Source: Roseateles_E cavernae (GTDB lineage: Bacteria > Pseudomonadota > Gammaproteobacteria > Burkholderiales > Burkholderiaceae_C). From it: a DNA stretch of 64,000 nucleotides. The translations under genes were made by a program, and so were the position numbers. The DNA lies in NCBI RefSeq assembly GCF_040187885.1, contig NZ_JBDPLH010000007.1, forward strand, positions 62,001 through 126,000, written 5' to 3'. The notes below the pieces were generated by a model. The model was not told the origin of the DNA. It worked only from the letters and a program-made list of their open reading frames with translations, and made no database searches. Within the stretch, counting starts at the first letter, position 1. Each line of letters begins with the position of its first letter. Positions 53,693-61,788 of the stretch are shown piece after piece.

Positions 53693-54537
53693 TCGTGGTG
53701 ATCACCACCTTGCTGGCGACGCTCTTTATTCAGCTGGGCTACTTTCTATGGAAGCTGTCCGCCGAGCACCAACCCAAGATCGGACATGCCTCCTGGCGCA
53801 GTGTCGCGGCATCACTGCTGACGGACTGGCGTTGGCTGCTGGGCCTGGGCAGCACAATCATCGGTTGGGTGCTTTTTGTCCAGGCCACCGCCTTGGGCGA
53901 AATCTCGCTGGTTCAACCCCTGATGTCGGCCGGTGATGTCTTGCTGGTGCTGATGGCGGTTGTATTCCTGCAAGAACGGATGAACCGCGCGGAGTGGTTG
54001 GGCCTGGCGCTGACGGTGGCTGGCGCATTGGCGCTGTCCTGGCAGGCCGAGGCCAAGCCCTTGATCGCACCCGACGTCACCAGCCTGCTGATCGCTGCCG
54101 CCGTATTGACCATCGGTGGCAGCGTCATTCTTTATCTAGGCCGGCGGTCCAGCCAGCGAGAGCTTCCTTTGGCCATCGTCGTCGGCTTGGCTTTTGGCAT
54201 GGGCGCTGCGCTGACCGAAGCGCTGACCGCGCAGACGCAGACTGGAGACAGCTCGCTTTCGCTGCAGACGTTGAGCAACCCTTTGCTACTCGGCGTCGTG
54301 ATTTTCAACATCGCAGGCTTGATACTGCTTCAGGCAGCATTCCAACGCGGGCGAGCCTCCCTGATCGTGCCGGTCCAACTTGCACTCGCCAATCTGGTGA
54401 CCGTTGCGATCGGGGCAACAGTTTTCGCCGAGCACATCAGCCCAGCCAGAGCCGCAGGTATCGCGCTGATATTGCTGGGTGCTGCGATGCTGCATCAGCA
54501 CCAAGGGACCCCGAGCCGACAAGCACTGTCGGAATAA
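53689..54537 (+). CDS. EamA/DMT-family membrane transporter
   Basis: A 282-residue membrane protein with about nine or ten hydrophobic helices in two related halves, as in the DMT superfamily. The second half ends in TVFAEHISPARAAGIALILLGAAML, the usual last helix pair. The first half has VQPLMSAGDVLLVLMAVVFL. It is translationally coupled to the nitroreductase, so it may export or import a metabolite of that step. Direction and substrate cannot be told from sequence. Confidence 0.83.
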   Translation: MIVVITTLLATLFIQLGYFLWKLSAEHQPKIGHASWRSVAASLLTDWRWLLGLGSTIIGWVLFVQATALGEISLVQPLMSAGDVLLVLMAVVFLQERMNRAEWLGLALTVAGALALSWQAEAKPLIAPDVTSLLIAAAVLTIGGSVILYLGRRSSQRELPLAIVVGLAFGMGAALTEALTAQTQTGDSSLSLQTLSNPLLLGVVIFNIAGLILLQAAFQRGRASLIVPVQLALANLVTVAIGATVFAEHISPARAAGIALILLGAAMLHQHQGTPSRQALSE

Positions 54538-54617
54538 TTTACACGAACGATCCCCTCCGGCCACTTGACCCGTAAGATCGCCCCCTAAGTGATTGATCTA
54601 GATAGTAAAAACATCAA

Positions 54618-54634
54618 TGGCACGATCTCTGCTT
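54618..54634 (+). promoter_or_regulatory. Sigma-54 (RpoN) -24/-12 promoter of the PEP-CTERM gene
   Basis: The sequence TGGCACGATCTCTGCTT fits the -24/-12 consensus TGGCACG-N4-TTGCW with one change, and GG and GC are exactly 10 bases apart. It ends 55 bp before the start codon. The upstream AT-rich stretch (gatctagatagtaaaaacatc) could take an activator site. The likely activator is PrsR, a sigma-54 response regulator encoded in this window. Activation of PEP-CTERM genes by PrsK/PrsR and RpoN has been reported in Zoogloea; here it is an inference. Confidence 0.8.
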
Positions 54635-54689
54635 AAAGAATGCACGGGTGGGCTGCCCCTTCGAGCAGCTTTTCGATAAGGAGATGGAT

Positions 54690-55523
54690 ATGACGATTCT
54701 GCGCAAAGTTGCACTGGCAGCCGCACTGACCCTGGCCGGTCATGTTGCTCACGCTGGTGTTGTGATTGATGACTTCTCTGTCAATCAAGGTACCCTTGCT
54801 ACCGGCGTCCTGCTGGACAACGTGACCGATGCCAATGGCGTCTACAGCCGCGTTTCCGGCCCGGCCGCCAGCATCATCGGCGGTCAGCGAGACATTTTTG
54901 TCATCAAGAATGGCTCTGTCGCTTCTGACAACACCGGCGCTGGCATCCAAGCCTCGGCCAACGGTGGCGTGCTGAGCTACAGCACCGCTGCTGGCACTCA
55001 CGGCCAAGCCTACGTTCGTTGGGATGGCAGCGTGCTGGGTGATATCGGTGCAACCGCATCGACGAAGGCTGCTTTCGAAGGCCAAATCAACTACACGGGT
55101 CTGGGTGGAAAGAATCTGGCAGCGACCGCCAACGCCTTCAAGATTGACGTGCTTGAGTCGGATCTGGGCTTTGACTTCACCATCGAGGTCTACACCAGCG
55201 CCACTCAGTGGACCAAGCTGATCTTGCAATCGAGCGCTGTCAATGGCGGCGTGCCGGACCAGGGCGCGATCTCGTTTGCCGATTTCGTCGGCCCCAACGC
55301 CGTGCTGCCGAGCGGCGCGATCCGCATCTCCGCCGGTGGTGGCGCTGATCTGAGCAATGTCGGTGCCCTGCAGACCGTCATCAACTTCAGCGGCAGCACG
55401 ACCAAGATCGACTTGGAGCTCGACCTGATCAAGACCGTTCCGGAACCGGCATCGCTGGCACTGGTCGGTGCAGCTCTGTTCGGCCTGGGCTGCGCCCGCC
55501 GCCGCCGTAGCGTGCAAAGCTGA
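54690..55523 (+). CDS. PEP-CTERM sorting-domain protein
   Basis: A 277-residue secreted protein. The signal peptide runs to about residue 22 (AHA then GVV). The body is rich in Gly, Ala, Ser, Asn and Thr, with beta-type repeats. The C-terminus has the sorting signal: VPEP (250-253), a membrane segment (ASLALVGAALFGLGCA) and an Arg cluster (RRRR). It is the likely substrate of XrtA. The start is the ATG at 54690 with AAGGAG 6 bp upstream; an in-frame ATG at 54684 would sit against that site. It is a single gene between a sigma-54 promoter and a strong terminator. It may anchor or coat the matrix; no enzyme motif is seen. Confidence 0.94.
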   Translation: MTILRKVALAAALTLAGHVAHAGVVIDDFSVNQGTLATGVLLDNVTDANGVYSRVSGPAASIIGGQRDIFVIKNGSVASDNTGAGIQASANGGVLSYSTAAGTHGQAYVRWDGSVLGDIGATASTKAAFEGQINYTGLGGKNLAATANAFKIDVLESDLGFDFTIEVYTSATQWTKLILQSSAVNGGVPDQGAISFADFVGPNAVLPSGAIRISAGGGADLSNVGALQTVINFSGSTTKIDLELDLIKTVPEPASLALVGAALFGLGCARRRRSVQS

Positions 55524-55546
55524 TCGGTTCTCACCGATAAGCACAA

Positions 55547-55569
55547 AGGGCGCTTCGGCGCCCTCTTTT
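55547..55569 (+). terminator. Rho-independent terminator after the PEP-CTERM gene
   Basis: A perfect stem GGGCGC / GCGCCC closed by a TTCG tetraloop, extended by an A-T pair, is followed by TCTTTT. It lies 23 bp after the stop codon. The glycosyltransferase gene on the other strand ends 50 bp further on, so the hairpin may also limit transcription from that side. Confidence 0.88.
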
Positions 55570-55621
55570 GTTGTCATTCATTCCCGGATAGGTTCGCCCC
55601 CGTCTCGGGCAGGCCCAGCAA

Positions 55622-56767
55622 TCAGCGCGCTGTCGCGGCCACCTCTCTATAGCTTGACTCCATCAAGTCAACCACTGACTCGGCCTCGTACTGTGTCGAC
55701 TTGCGCCGACCCGCAGCGCCTAGCGCGGCTCTGAGGCCGGCATCGGCGGACAACTGCACCAGGCGATCGGCAAGTTCCTGGTCATTCTCCGGCTCGACCA
55801 GAAAACCGTTGGCACCTTCATCGACCAACTCGGTCGCGGAGACCACGCTGCGAGCAACCACAATCGGCTTGGCAAACCACATGGCCTCCATCGCCACAAG
55901 GCCTTGAGTCTCGACCCAAGACGGCAGCACAAACACATCACAAGCCGCGTAGTAGCGGGCCAGCAGATCATGGTTCAGAAAACCCAGGAACTTGACGCGC
56001 TCTTGAATGCCTAGGGCCACACAGTGCCTCTGAAGAGCATCAAGATCGGCGCCCGCCCCGGCTATCAGCAACTGAGCATCCGTCACCCGCTTCAGCATGA
56101 GCGCGAAACTGCGCAGCAAGAAGGGGATGTTCTTTTCCGGATTCAAGCGCCCGGCAAACATCACCACGAAACCGGCCTCCCTGGCCATCGGCTCAACCGT
56201 TTGCGGATCCGCAAAGTCGACCGGGTTGCTGATGAAATGCACCGGTGTGTGTATGCCTTTGGTCGGCAACTGCTCAGCCAGGTTCTTGGACACCGAGATC
56301 AGCAGATCGACGCGGTTGCAGATCGAGACGATCTTTCGAACAATGAGGCGTCGGAATGGCCGCATCGGCAGCGGCTGGGTCAGGTGATCCTCGGTCATGT
56401 GATAGGTGTAGACCTGCTTCAGCCCCAGTCGTTTGCAGACCTTCAGCGCGCGCAGCAGCATCACCCCCAGATAATGATGGTGGACCACATCGGGCCGTAT
56501 CTTGCGCAGCAGACGCTCGATCTCGGCACCCGAAGGCAGAGCCTGGTAGAAACCGAACAGCTTGAGCGTCGGCACGCGATAGACCTGCACGCCGCGCCAG
56601 ACCTCCTGCTCCGGCTCACCGGACCGACGCGAGGTGATGATGCTGATGCGGTGGCCGCGCCGGCTGAGATGACCCGCGACGGCCTGCAAATGCGTCCCGA
56701 CCCCGGTCGCTCCGGGCAGGAAATCGTCCGAGAGCATGCAAATCGACAAGGGCTGTACCTGACTCAT
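55622..56767 (-). CDS. Glycosyltransferase family 4
   Basis: A 381-residue GT-B enzyme. ICMLSDDFLPGATGVGTHLQ starts the acceptor domain; VMFAGRLNPEKNIPFLLRSF and VLPSWVETQGLVAMEAMWFA form the donor site. The ATG at 56767 has AAGG about 7 bp upstream. It is 65 bp downstream of the protease gene and the last gene of the minus-strand cluster that begins with prsK. It probably adds a sugar to the polymer or to a protein glycan. Confidence 0.9.
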   Translation of the reverse strand: MSQVQPLSICMLSDDFLPGATGVGTHLQAVAGHLSRRGHRISIITSRRSGEPEQEVWRGVQVYRVPTLKLFGFYQALPSGAEIERLLRKIRPDVVHHHYLGVMLLRALKVCKRLGLKQVYTYHMTEDHLTQPLPMRPFRRLIVRKIVSICNRVDLLISVSKNLAEQLPTKGIHTPVHFISNPVDFADPQTVEPMAREAGFVVMFAGRLNPEKNIPFLLRSFALMLKRVTDAQLLIAGAGADLDALQRHCVALGIQERVKFLGFLNHDLLARYYAACDVFVLPSWVETQGLVAMEAMWFAKPIVVARSVVSATELVDEGANGFLVEPENDQELADRLVQLSADAGLRAALGAAGRRKSTQYEAESVVDLMESSYREVAATAR

Positions 56768-56832
56768 GGCGGACCTTGCGTGGTGGGAGTGAAAGAAATA
56801 TTGATTGGCGAAGGGCGGCAGCGCCGAGCTTG

Positions 56833-57603
56833 CTAGCGCTTGGCGAGCAAGCTCGCCGCATAGTGCGCAGGGATGGCGTAGCTGATTCCCGTGGGTTGGG
56901 TCAAGGCGGTCTCCTTGCTGCCCTTGATGAAGACCATGTTGACGATGCCCAGCACCTCGCCCGTATCCAGATTGAAGACCGGGCCGCCGCTATTGCCGGG
57001 GTAGGCCGTGGCATCCAGCTGGAGAATATCGAAAGCACCGTCGCGCAACTGGCGTATCGCCCGGGCATTGAGTGTCTGAGCACTGGGCGGTGGCAAGGCA
57101 ATGCTTGTGATCGCTGCGATGATGCCCCGATGCGTGACCGGGGAAAAGCCCAGGGCACCACCGACCGGAAAACCCATCAAGGCGATCGCCTGCCCTTCTT
57201 GAGCACTGGCACTCTGACTCAGTTGCAGGGCCGGGACTTCGGGGCCATCAAAACGCAGCAGCGCCAGATCATGCGCATTGTCAAGGCTGAGCACGGTGGC
57301 CGACCGCATGCTCCAGCGCCCATCGCCTTGCGGCACCTGGATGACCAACTTTCGCTGCCGCTCTTCGTCCGAGGCCGGTGGCAGCACATGGGCATTGGTG
57401 ATCGCGTGCCGACCATCATCGACAACAAATCCGGTGCCGCGAAATGCGAACCGGGGACTGTCGGTCTCCGCATAGGTGCCGACCAATAGCAAAGACGGCT
57501 TCACCCGCTTGATCAAGGCCGGCAGATCGGCGTTCGCCGGCGCCGCCCACCAAGGCAGGCCCGCGACACATGCCGACCGAAGAAGCAGCAGCCGGCGCTT
57601 CAT
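56833..57603 (-). CDS. Secreted trypsin-like serine protease (DegP-type domain)
   Basis: A 256-residue S1-type protease with a signal peptide (about 1-25, ANA then DLP). The catalytic triad is His72 (AITNAHVL), Asp112 (NAHDLALL) and Ser205 (YPGNSGGPVF). There is no PDZ domain, so it is shorter than DegP. The ATG overlaps the stop of the GNAT-PilZ gene (ATGA). It probably acts in the periplasm or outside the cell, perhaps on PEP-CTERM or matrix proteins; this is inference from the context. Confidence 0.88.
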   Translation of the reverse strand: MKRRLLLLRSACVAGLPWWAAPANADLPALIKRVKPSLLLVGTYAETDSPRFAFRGTGFVVDDGRHAITNAHVLPPASDEERQRKLVIQVPQGDGRWSMRSATVLSLDNAHDLALLRFDGPEVPALQLSQSASAQEGQAIALMGFPVGGALGFSPVTHRGIIAAITSIALPPPSAQTLNARAIRQLRDGAFDILQLDATAYPGNSGGPVFNLDTGEVLGIVNMVFIKGSKETALTQPTGISYAIPAHYAASLLAKR

Positions 57604-58892
57604 TGCATCAGATCATCCGAGGTCTGACCGACCTCGAGTGCGGCCACGCATTGACGCCAGATGCGATCAGGCTCATCAAGCCTGAAACCAATGAAGACGC
57701 CGGCATCGGTCTCACGCCGGCGCACCGCCGAGACAGTGACCGTCGAATGTTCGGATTTACCCAGCTCTATCGTCGCCTGGCCGGACTGCCCAAGCTCCAG
57801 ATCCAGCTTGCACTCCGCCTGGAAGCCCGATAGCGAGACCTCGATGACATGCAGCACAAAAGGCCTTTTACCCTCCGGCGTATCAAAGGTCACCACGCCG
57901 GGGCAACGGATCGAGTAGCGCTGATGCTGACGCAAGGGATGTCCGGCCACAGCGTCTCCGCGCAGCATCGGCAGCACCGAGCGGTACTCCACCAAACCGT
58001 AGATGGACCAGAGCAGCGCTTTCTTCCGATCATCCAGTTCCTCAAACACCTTGCTTTTCTTGTTGAAGAAGTGGTCCAGCAGGGCCGGCGTCATGACCGG
58101 ATCATTGGTCGTGAAATAGCGCCGCCGCGGCAGCTGAATATTTTCGAGCTTGAGCTGGAAGAAATATTTGTGCAGATTCTTGCGAGCGGCCCGGCCCCGA
58201 TAGCCGGCGCGAAAAACATCCGATGCATGCTTGAGGTCAAGCGTGGCACCGACGGCCGGCGCGCCATTGGCGAAGTCGTAGTTGTCGACCACGGTCTCCT
58301 GCAAGCGCTGGAAATACAACAAGGCCTCATAGAGCTCGATCCGCTCGGGATTCACCGCGATCACCAGATGCCGGGTATCGAAGAACTCGGTGCAGTACTC
58401 GTGCATGAACTTCATCAGCGGGAACAGGATGGCTCCCCCCGTTTTACGGAAGTCCGGATGAACCGCCAAGGCGGAAATCTCGGCGATCTGGCCGCCTTGA
58501 GCCCGCACATGCTCCAGATCAAACACAGACTGCAGCGGGAAACCAAACACACCTTCTCTGATCATCGAGATGGTGCCAACCACGCGCCCGTCGTACTTGG
58601 CACACAGCGTGGTGGTGGTAGGCAAGGCGTGATACGGCGTGATGCGCATGCCCGAAGGATCGGGTTTCATGAAGCCGCTGGCCACATAAGCATCGTGAAG
58701 AATCTTGAAACAGTCCTCGAGTTCTTCGCGAGTTTCGGCAATCTTCAGCTGCAGCCGAGCATCGGGATCGGGGTCGCAATCAACCATCCGACGGTAAATC
58801 TCGAAGCGCGCCGGGGCCGGCAACACGCCGAAAAGACGCCGCAGTCCATGGTGAAACTTCTTCCTAAAACTGGATCGCTGAATTTGCGTCAT
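57600..58892 (-). CDS. FeeM-like GNAT acyltransferase fused to a PilZ domain
   Basis: A 430-residue protein. Residues ~45-200 resemble the N-acyl amino acid synthase (FeeM) GNAT domain: TTTLCAKYDGRVVGTISM, GGQIAEISALAVHPDFR and a C-terminal half that can hold an acyl donor. Residues ~315-420 form a PilZ domain, with RQHQR (321-325, an R-x3-R) and EVSLSG (351-356). The second motif has Glu where Asp/Asn is usual, so c-di-GMP binding is uncertain. It lies 87 bp after prsT and is coupled to the protease gene. It may make an acylated signal or lipid controlled by c-di-GMP; this is an inference. Confidence 0.75.
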   Translation of the reverse strand: MTQIQRSSFRKKFHHGLRRLFGVLPAPARFEIYRRMVDCDPDPDARLQLKIAETREELEDCFKILHDAYVASGFMKPDPSGMRITPYHALPTTTTLCAKYDGRVVGTISMIREGVFGFPLQSVFDLEHVRAQGGQIAEISALAVHPDFRKTGGAILFPLMKFMHEYCTEFFDTRHLVIAVNPERIELYEALLYFQRLQETVVDNYDFANGAPAVGATLDLKHASDVFRAGYRGRAARKNLHKYFFQLKLENIQLPRRRYFTTNDPVMTPALLDHFFNKKSKVFEELDDRKKALLWSIYGLVEYRSVLPMLRGDAVAGHPLRQHQRYSIRCPGVVTFDTPEGKRPFVLHVIEVSLSGFQAECKLDLELGQSGQATIELGKSEHSTVTVSAVRRRETDAGVFIGFRLDEPDRIWRQCVAALEVGQTSDDLMQ

Positions 58893-58979
58893 GCCACATT
58901 CTCCGTTGGCCGCCTTCTACCCTGATGCGGGCGAGGCTAACAGAGCCCAGTGTCACTCACAAGCTGTCACATTTGCGGC

Positions 58980-61769
58980 TCAGAGTTCAGCCTGCAGTTT
59001 TTTCACCTCATCGTGCTGGGCAAACTTGTCGCCCAGTTCAGCCAGTTTCTTCAGCTCGTCCTGGGCTGCCGATTTCTGCCCGGCCCGCAGGTAATAGCGT
59101 GCCAGATGCAGTCGATGCAAATGCACATCGGGCGCCAGTTTCACGGCTTGCTGCTGAACCTCTAAGGCCTTGTCAAACTGCCCCGCATCGGCGTGAATCT
59201 CCGCCAGCGTGTCCATGAACGGAGGCTGATTGGGACGCAGGCGATTGGCCTTTTCTGCATACGCCAGGGCGCCGGGTTTCTTGGTCATCTTGAGCAACCA
59301 GGCCACATTGTTGTTGGCGGCCGGGTTGTCGGGCTGGAGTTTGAGGACCTCCTGATAGAGCGTCAGGGCCTGGCCATGATCGGAGCGCAAGAGCGCGCCG
59401 TCCCCGAGGTAGAAGATAAACGCGCTGTCCTTGGGGCGGTCTTTGCGCCATGCCGCCTCGAAGGTGGCGGCCTCCCCCCCCTTGCCTGCGGCCAGCAGGC
59501 TGCGATGCAACTTGATGGCCAAGTCGGTTTGAGCACGTTTGTCCAGGCTGCTGCGGTAGGCCGCCACCGCTTTGGGCCAATTCTTCTGCTGGGCTTCGAG
59601 ATCTCCTTCAAGCTCGTAGCCGGCCGGGTTCTGGGGGCTTTGCTGTTGCAAGGTGCGTACTTGCGCTCGGGCTTCGCTGATCTTCCCAGCCGCAATTTCC
59701 AGGGTCAGCAGGGCAGTATGGGCGGGCACGAAATCAGGCCTGACGCTCAAGGCTCGTTTGTAGCTTTGCGCCGCCGCAGCCTGGTTCTTGCCTGCCATGT
59801 GCAACTCGGCGATGCGCATAAAGGGTTGAGGCGATGTGGGTTGCAGGGAAGCCATCTTGTTGAAGGCGATCAGGGCCTGGTTGCTGTCACCGGTCGCCAT
59901 CTGGACCTGCCCAAGCAATTCCTGCAACTCAGGACTGTCGGGCAAGGCCGCCACGCCTTCCTGAGCCGCCGCGAGCGCCAGCTTGTTTTCCTTGCGCTCA
60001 AGCTGCAGGCGCACCAGGGCCGCCCGAGGCGCCAGCGCCTCGGGATTCTGTTTGACCGCCTTGGTCAACAGCTCGATCAGCTCGCCCGGCTGCGCGCCGG
60101 CCTGAGCCCGCAAGCCGACGATGGCCATCTGGGCCTGCACATGCCGCGGGTCTGTCTCCAACATCTTCTCGAAGCGTTTGATGGCCAGTTCGGGCTTCTT
60201 GTCCGCGACGTCCATCGCGGTCAAGCTGCTTGCGGCCGGGAAGTACACCGGATCGGCCTTCAAGGCTGCCTCGAAGGCCGAACGGGCCTGCACTTGGTTG
60301 CCACGCCTGAGTTCGACACCGCCGCGCAGCATGGGCGCCAAGGGTTTGTTGGGCTGTTTCCGCTCGAGCGCATCGATCGCCTGCAAAGCCTTGTCGCTCT
60401 CGCCCTTGCGTACCAAGGCGCTGATCAAAGCCAGGTCGGCCGTTGCGCCGCTGTCCTCTGCCGAGATGGCACGCAGTTCGTCGAGACCCTGGTCGCTGCG
60501 GCCTTTGCCGATGTTGGCGACAGCCAGGGCTGTACGGCTGCGCGCGTCTTGGGGGTTGAGCTTGACCGCTTGCTGCAGATAGTCCTCGGCCTGCTTGGCA
60601 TTGCCCAGTTGGAAGTGCGCCTCGGCAGCGGCGGCAAAGATGTCGGCATCTGCTTTGCCGTCATTTAGTGCCGGCTGCAGCACGGTCAGCGCCTTGGCAG
60701 CCTCGCCGGCACGCAAATGGGTTCGCGCGAGCAGGACCCTGACGCGTTTGGTATTCGGCGCCAGCCGAAGCGCCTTGTTCAGATGATTCTCCGCCTGCAG
60801 CAGGGCGCCCCGGCGAAACTCGATGGCCCCCGCAAGGAACTGAACTCGCCCGTCTTCAGGGGCCCCCTTCAACAACACCTGCACGTTTTCCCGCGCGGTC
60901 TTCAGGTCGCCGGATTCCATCGCCTGATTGGCGGTGAAGAGGCGCAGCTGTGGGTGATTGGGCAAGGCGGCCTTGAAGGCGGCCAGCGCCTTGTCGGTCG
61001 CGGCGCGATCACCCTTTGCAGTCAGCAGAGACAAGAGACCGTTGTGCGCAGCGACATTGCTTTTGTCAAACTTCAAGGCCTGCCGGAAAGCCACGATCGC
61101 CTCATCGTTTCGCCCCGCAAAAGCCAGCAACTCGCCCTTGAGCTGCCAACCCTCGGCGAACTCGGCATGCTTGGAGAGCACCGACTCCAGGGCTGGCAAG
61201 GCCAGCCCTGTGCCGCCGGAACCGGCCAGCAAGCGCACCTGGACCAGCTGAGCGCTCACGTTGCCCGCATCGAGCTTCAATGCACGATCGATACGGCTCC
61301 TTGCCTCGTCCTGATTGCCGCGCAAGGCGTAAACGGTTGCCAAGGTCGTCTGCAGATCGGCCATTGGCTTGGGAGCGGTCAACTCGACTTTGGCATAGTC
61401 CGCGAGCAACTTGTCGAACTGCAGTTGCAAAGACAAAGTCCTAGCCAGCAGGGCAGTCAGCTCATCATTCGCATAGCCGAGCTCGCGTGCCTTGCCAAGC
61501 TCGATCACCGCGCCGCTGACATCACCGCTTTCAAGCAGGATCTTGCCCAGCAGAAAGCGCGCCTCCGCCAGATTGGCATTGCCCTGCAAAGCGTTCTTCA
61601 GCTGTATCACCGCCGCCTTGCTGTCTTTCTTCTCCAGATGGCTTTTGGCCGAGGCCAGCAATTGCTCGGGAGAGTCGCTGAAACATCCCGTCATCGACAG
61701 TGCAGCCAGCCACACGACCAAAGTCTTCGTGCCCACGCTGGTACGCTTGATTGCTTGCTTGACTTTCAC
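58980..61769 (-). CDS. prsT: PEP-CTERM system TPR-repeat lipoprotein PrsT
   Basis: A 929-residue lipoprotein made of about twenty or more TPR units, as in the TIGR02917 family. The lipobox is LSMTGC (Cys29). Repeats such as KSHLEKKDSKAAVIQLKNAL and ARFLLGKILLESGDVSGAVI are typical. The start is GTG at 61769 with an AGGGGAGA site 8 bp upstream. It is 19 bp downstream of prsR. It may act as a periplasmic scaffold of the exosortase/exopolysaccharide system. Confidence 0.93.
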   Translation of the reverse strand: MKVKQAIKRTSVGTKTLVVWLAALSMTGCFSDSPEQLLASAKSHLEKKDSKAAVIQLKNALQGNANLAEARFLLGKILLESGDVSGAVIELGKARELGYANDELTALLARTLSLQLQFDKLLADYAKVELTAPKPMADLQTTLATVYALRGNQDEARSRIDRALKLDAGNVSAQLVQVRLLAGSGGTGLALPALESVLSKHAEFAEGWQLKGELLAFAGRNDEAIVAFRQALKFDKSNVAAHNGLLSLLTAKGDRAATDKALAAFKAALPNHPQLRLFTANQAMESGDLKTARENVQVLLKGAPEDGRVQFLAGAIEFRRGALLQAENHLNKALRLAPNTKRVRVLLARTHLRAGEAAKALTVLQPALNDGKADADIFAAAAEAHFQLGNAKQAEDYLQQAVKLNPQDARSRTALAVANIGKGRSDQGLDELRAISAEDSGATADLALISALVRKGESDKALQAIDALERKQPNKPLAPMLRGGVELRRGNQVQARSAFEAALKADPVYFPAASSLTAMDVADKKPELAIKRFEKMLETDPRHVQAQMAIVGLRAQAGAQPGELIELLTKAVKQNPEALAPRAALVRLQLERKENKLALAAAQEGVAALPDSPELQELLGQVQMATGDSNQALIAFNKMASLQPTSPQPFMRIAELHMAGKNQAAAAQSYKRALSVRPDFVPAHTALLTLEIAAGKISEARAQVRTLQQQSPQNPAGYELEGDLEAQQKNWPKAVAAYRSSLDKRAQTDLAIKLHRSLLAAGKGGEAATFEAAWRKDRPKDSAFIFYLGDGALLRSDHGQALTLYQEVLKLQPDNPAANNNVAWLLKMTKKPGALAYAEKANRLRPNQPPFMDTLAEIHADAGQFDKALEVQQQAVKLAPDVHLHRLHLARYYLRAGQKSAAQDELKKLAELGDKFAQHDEVKKLQAEL

Positions 61770-61788
61770 TGCGCTCTCCCCTTCAGTG

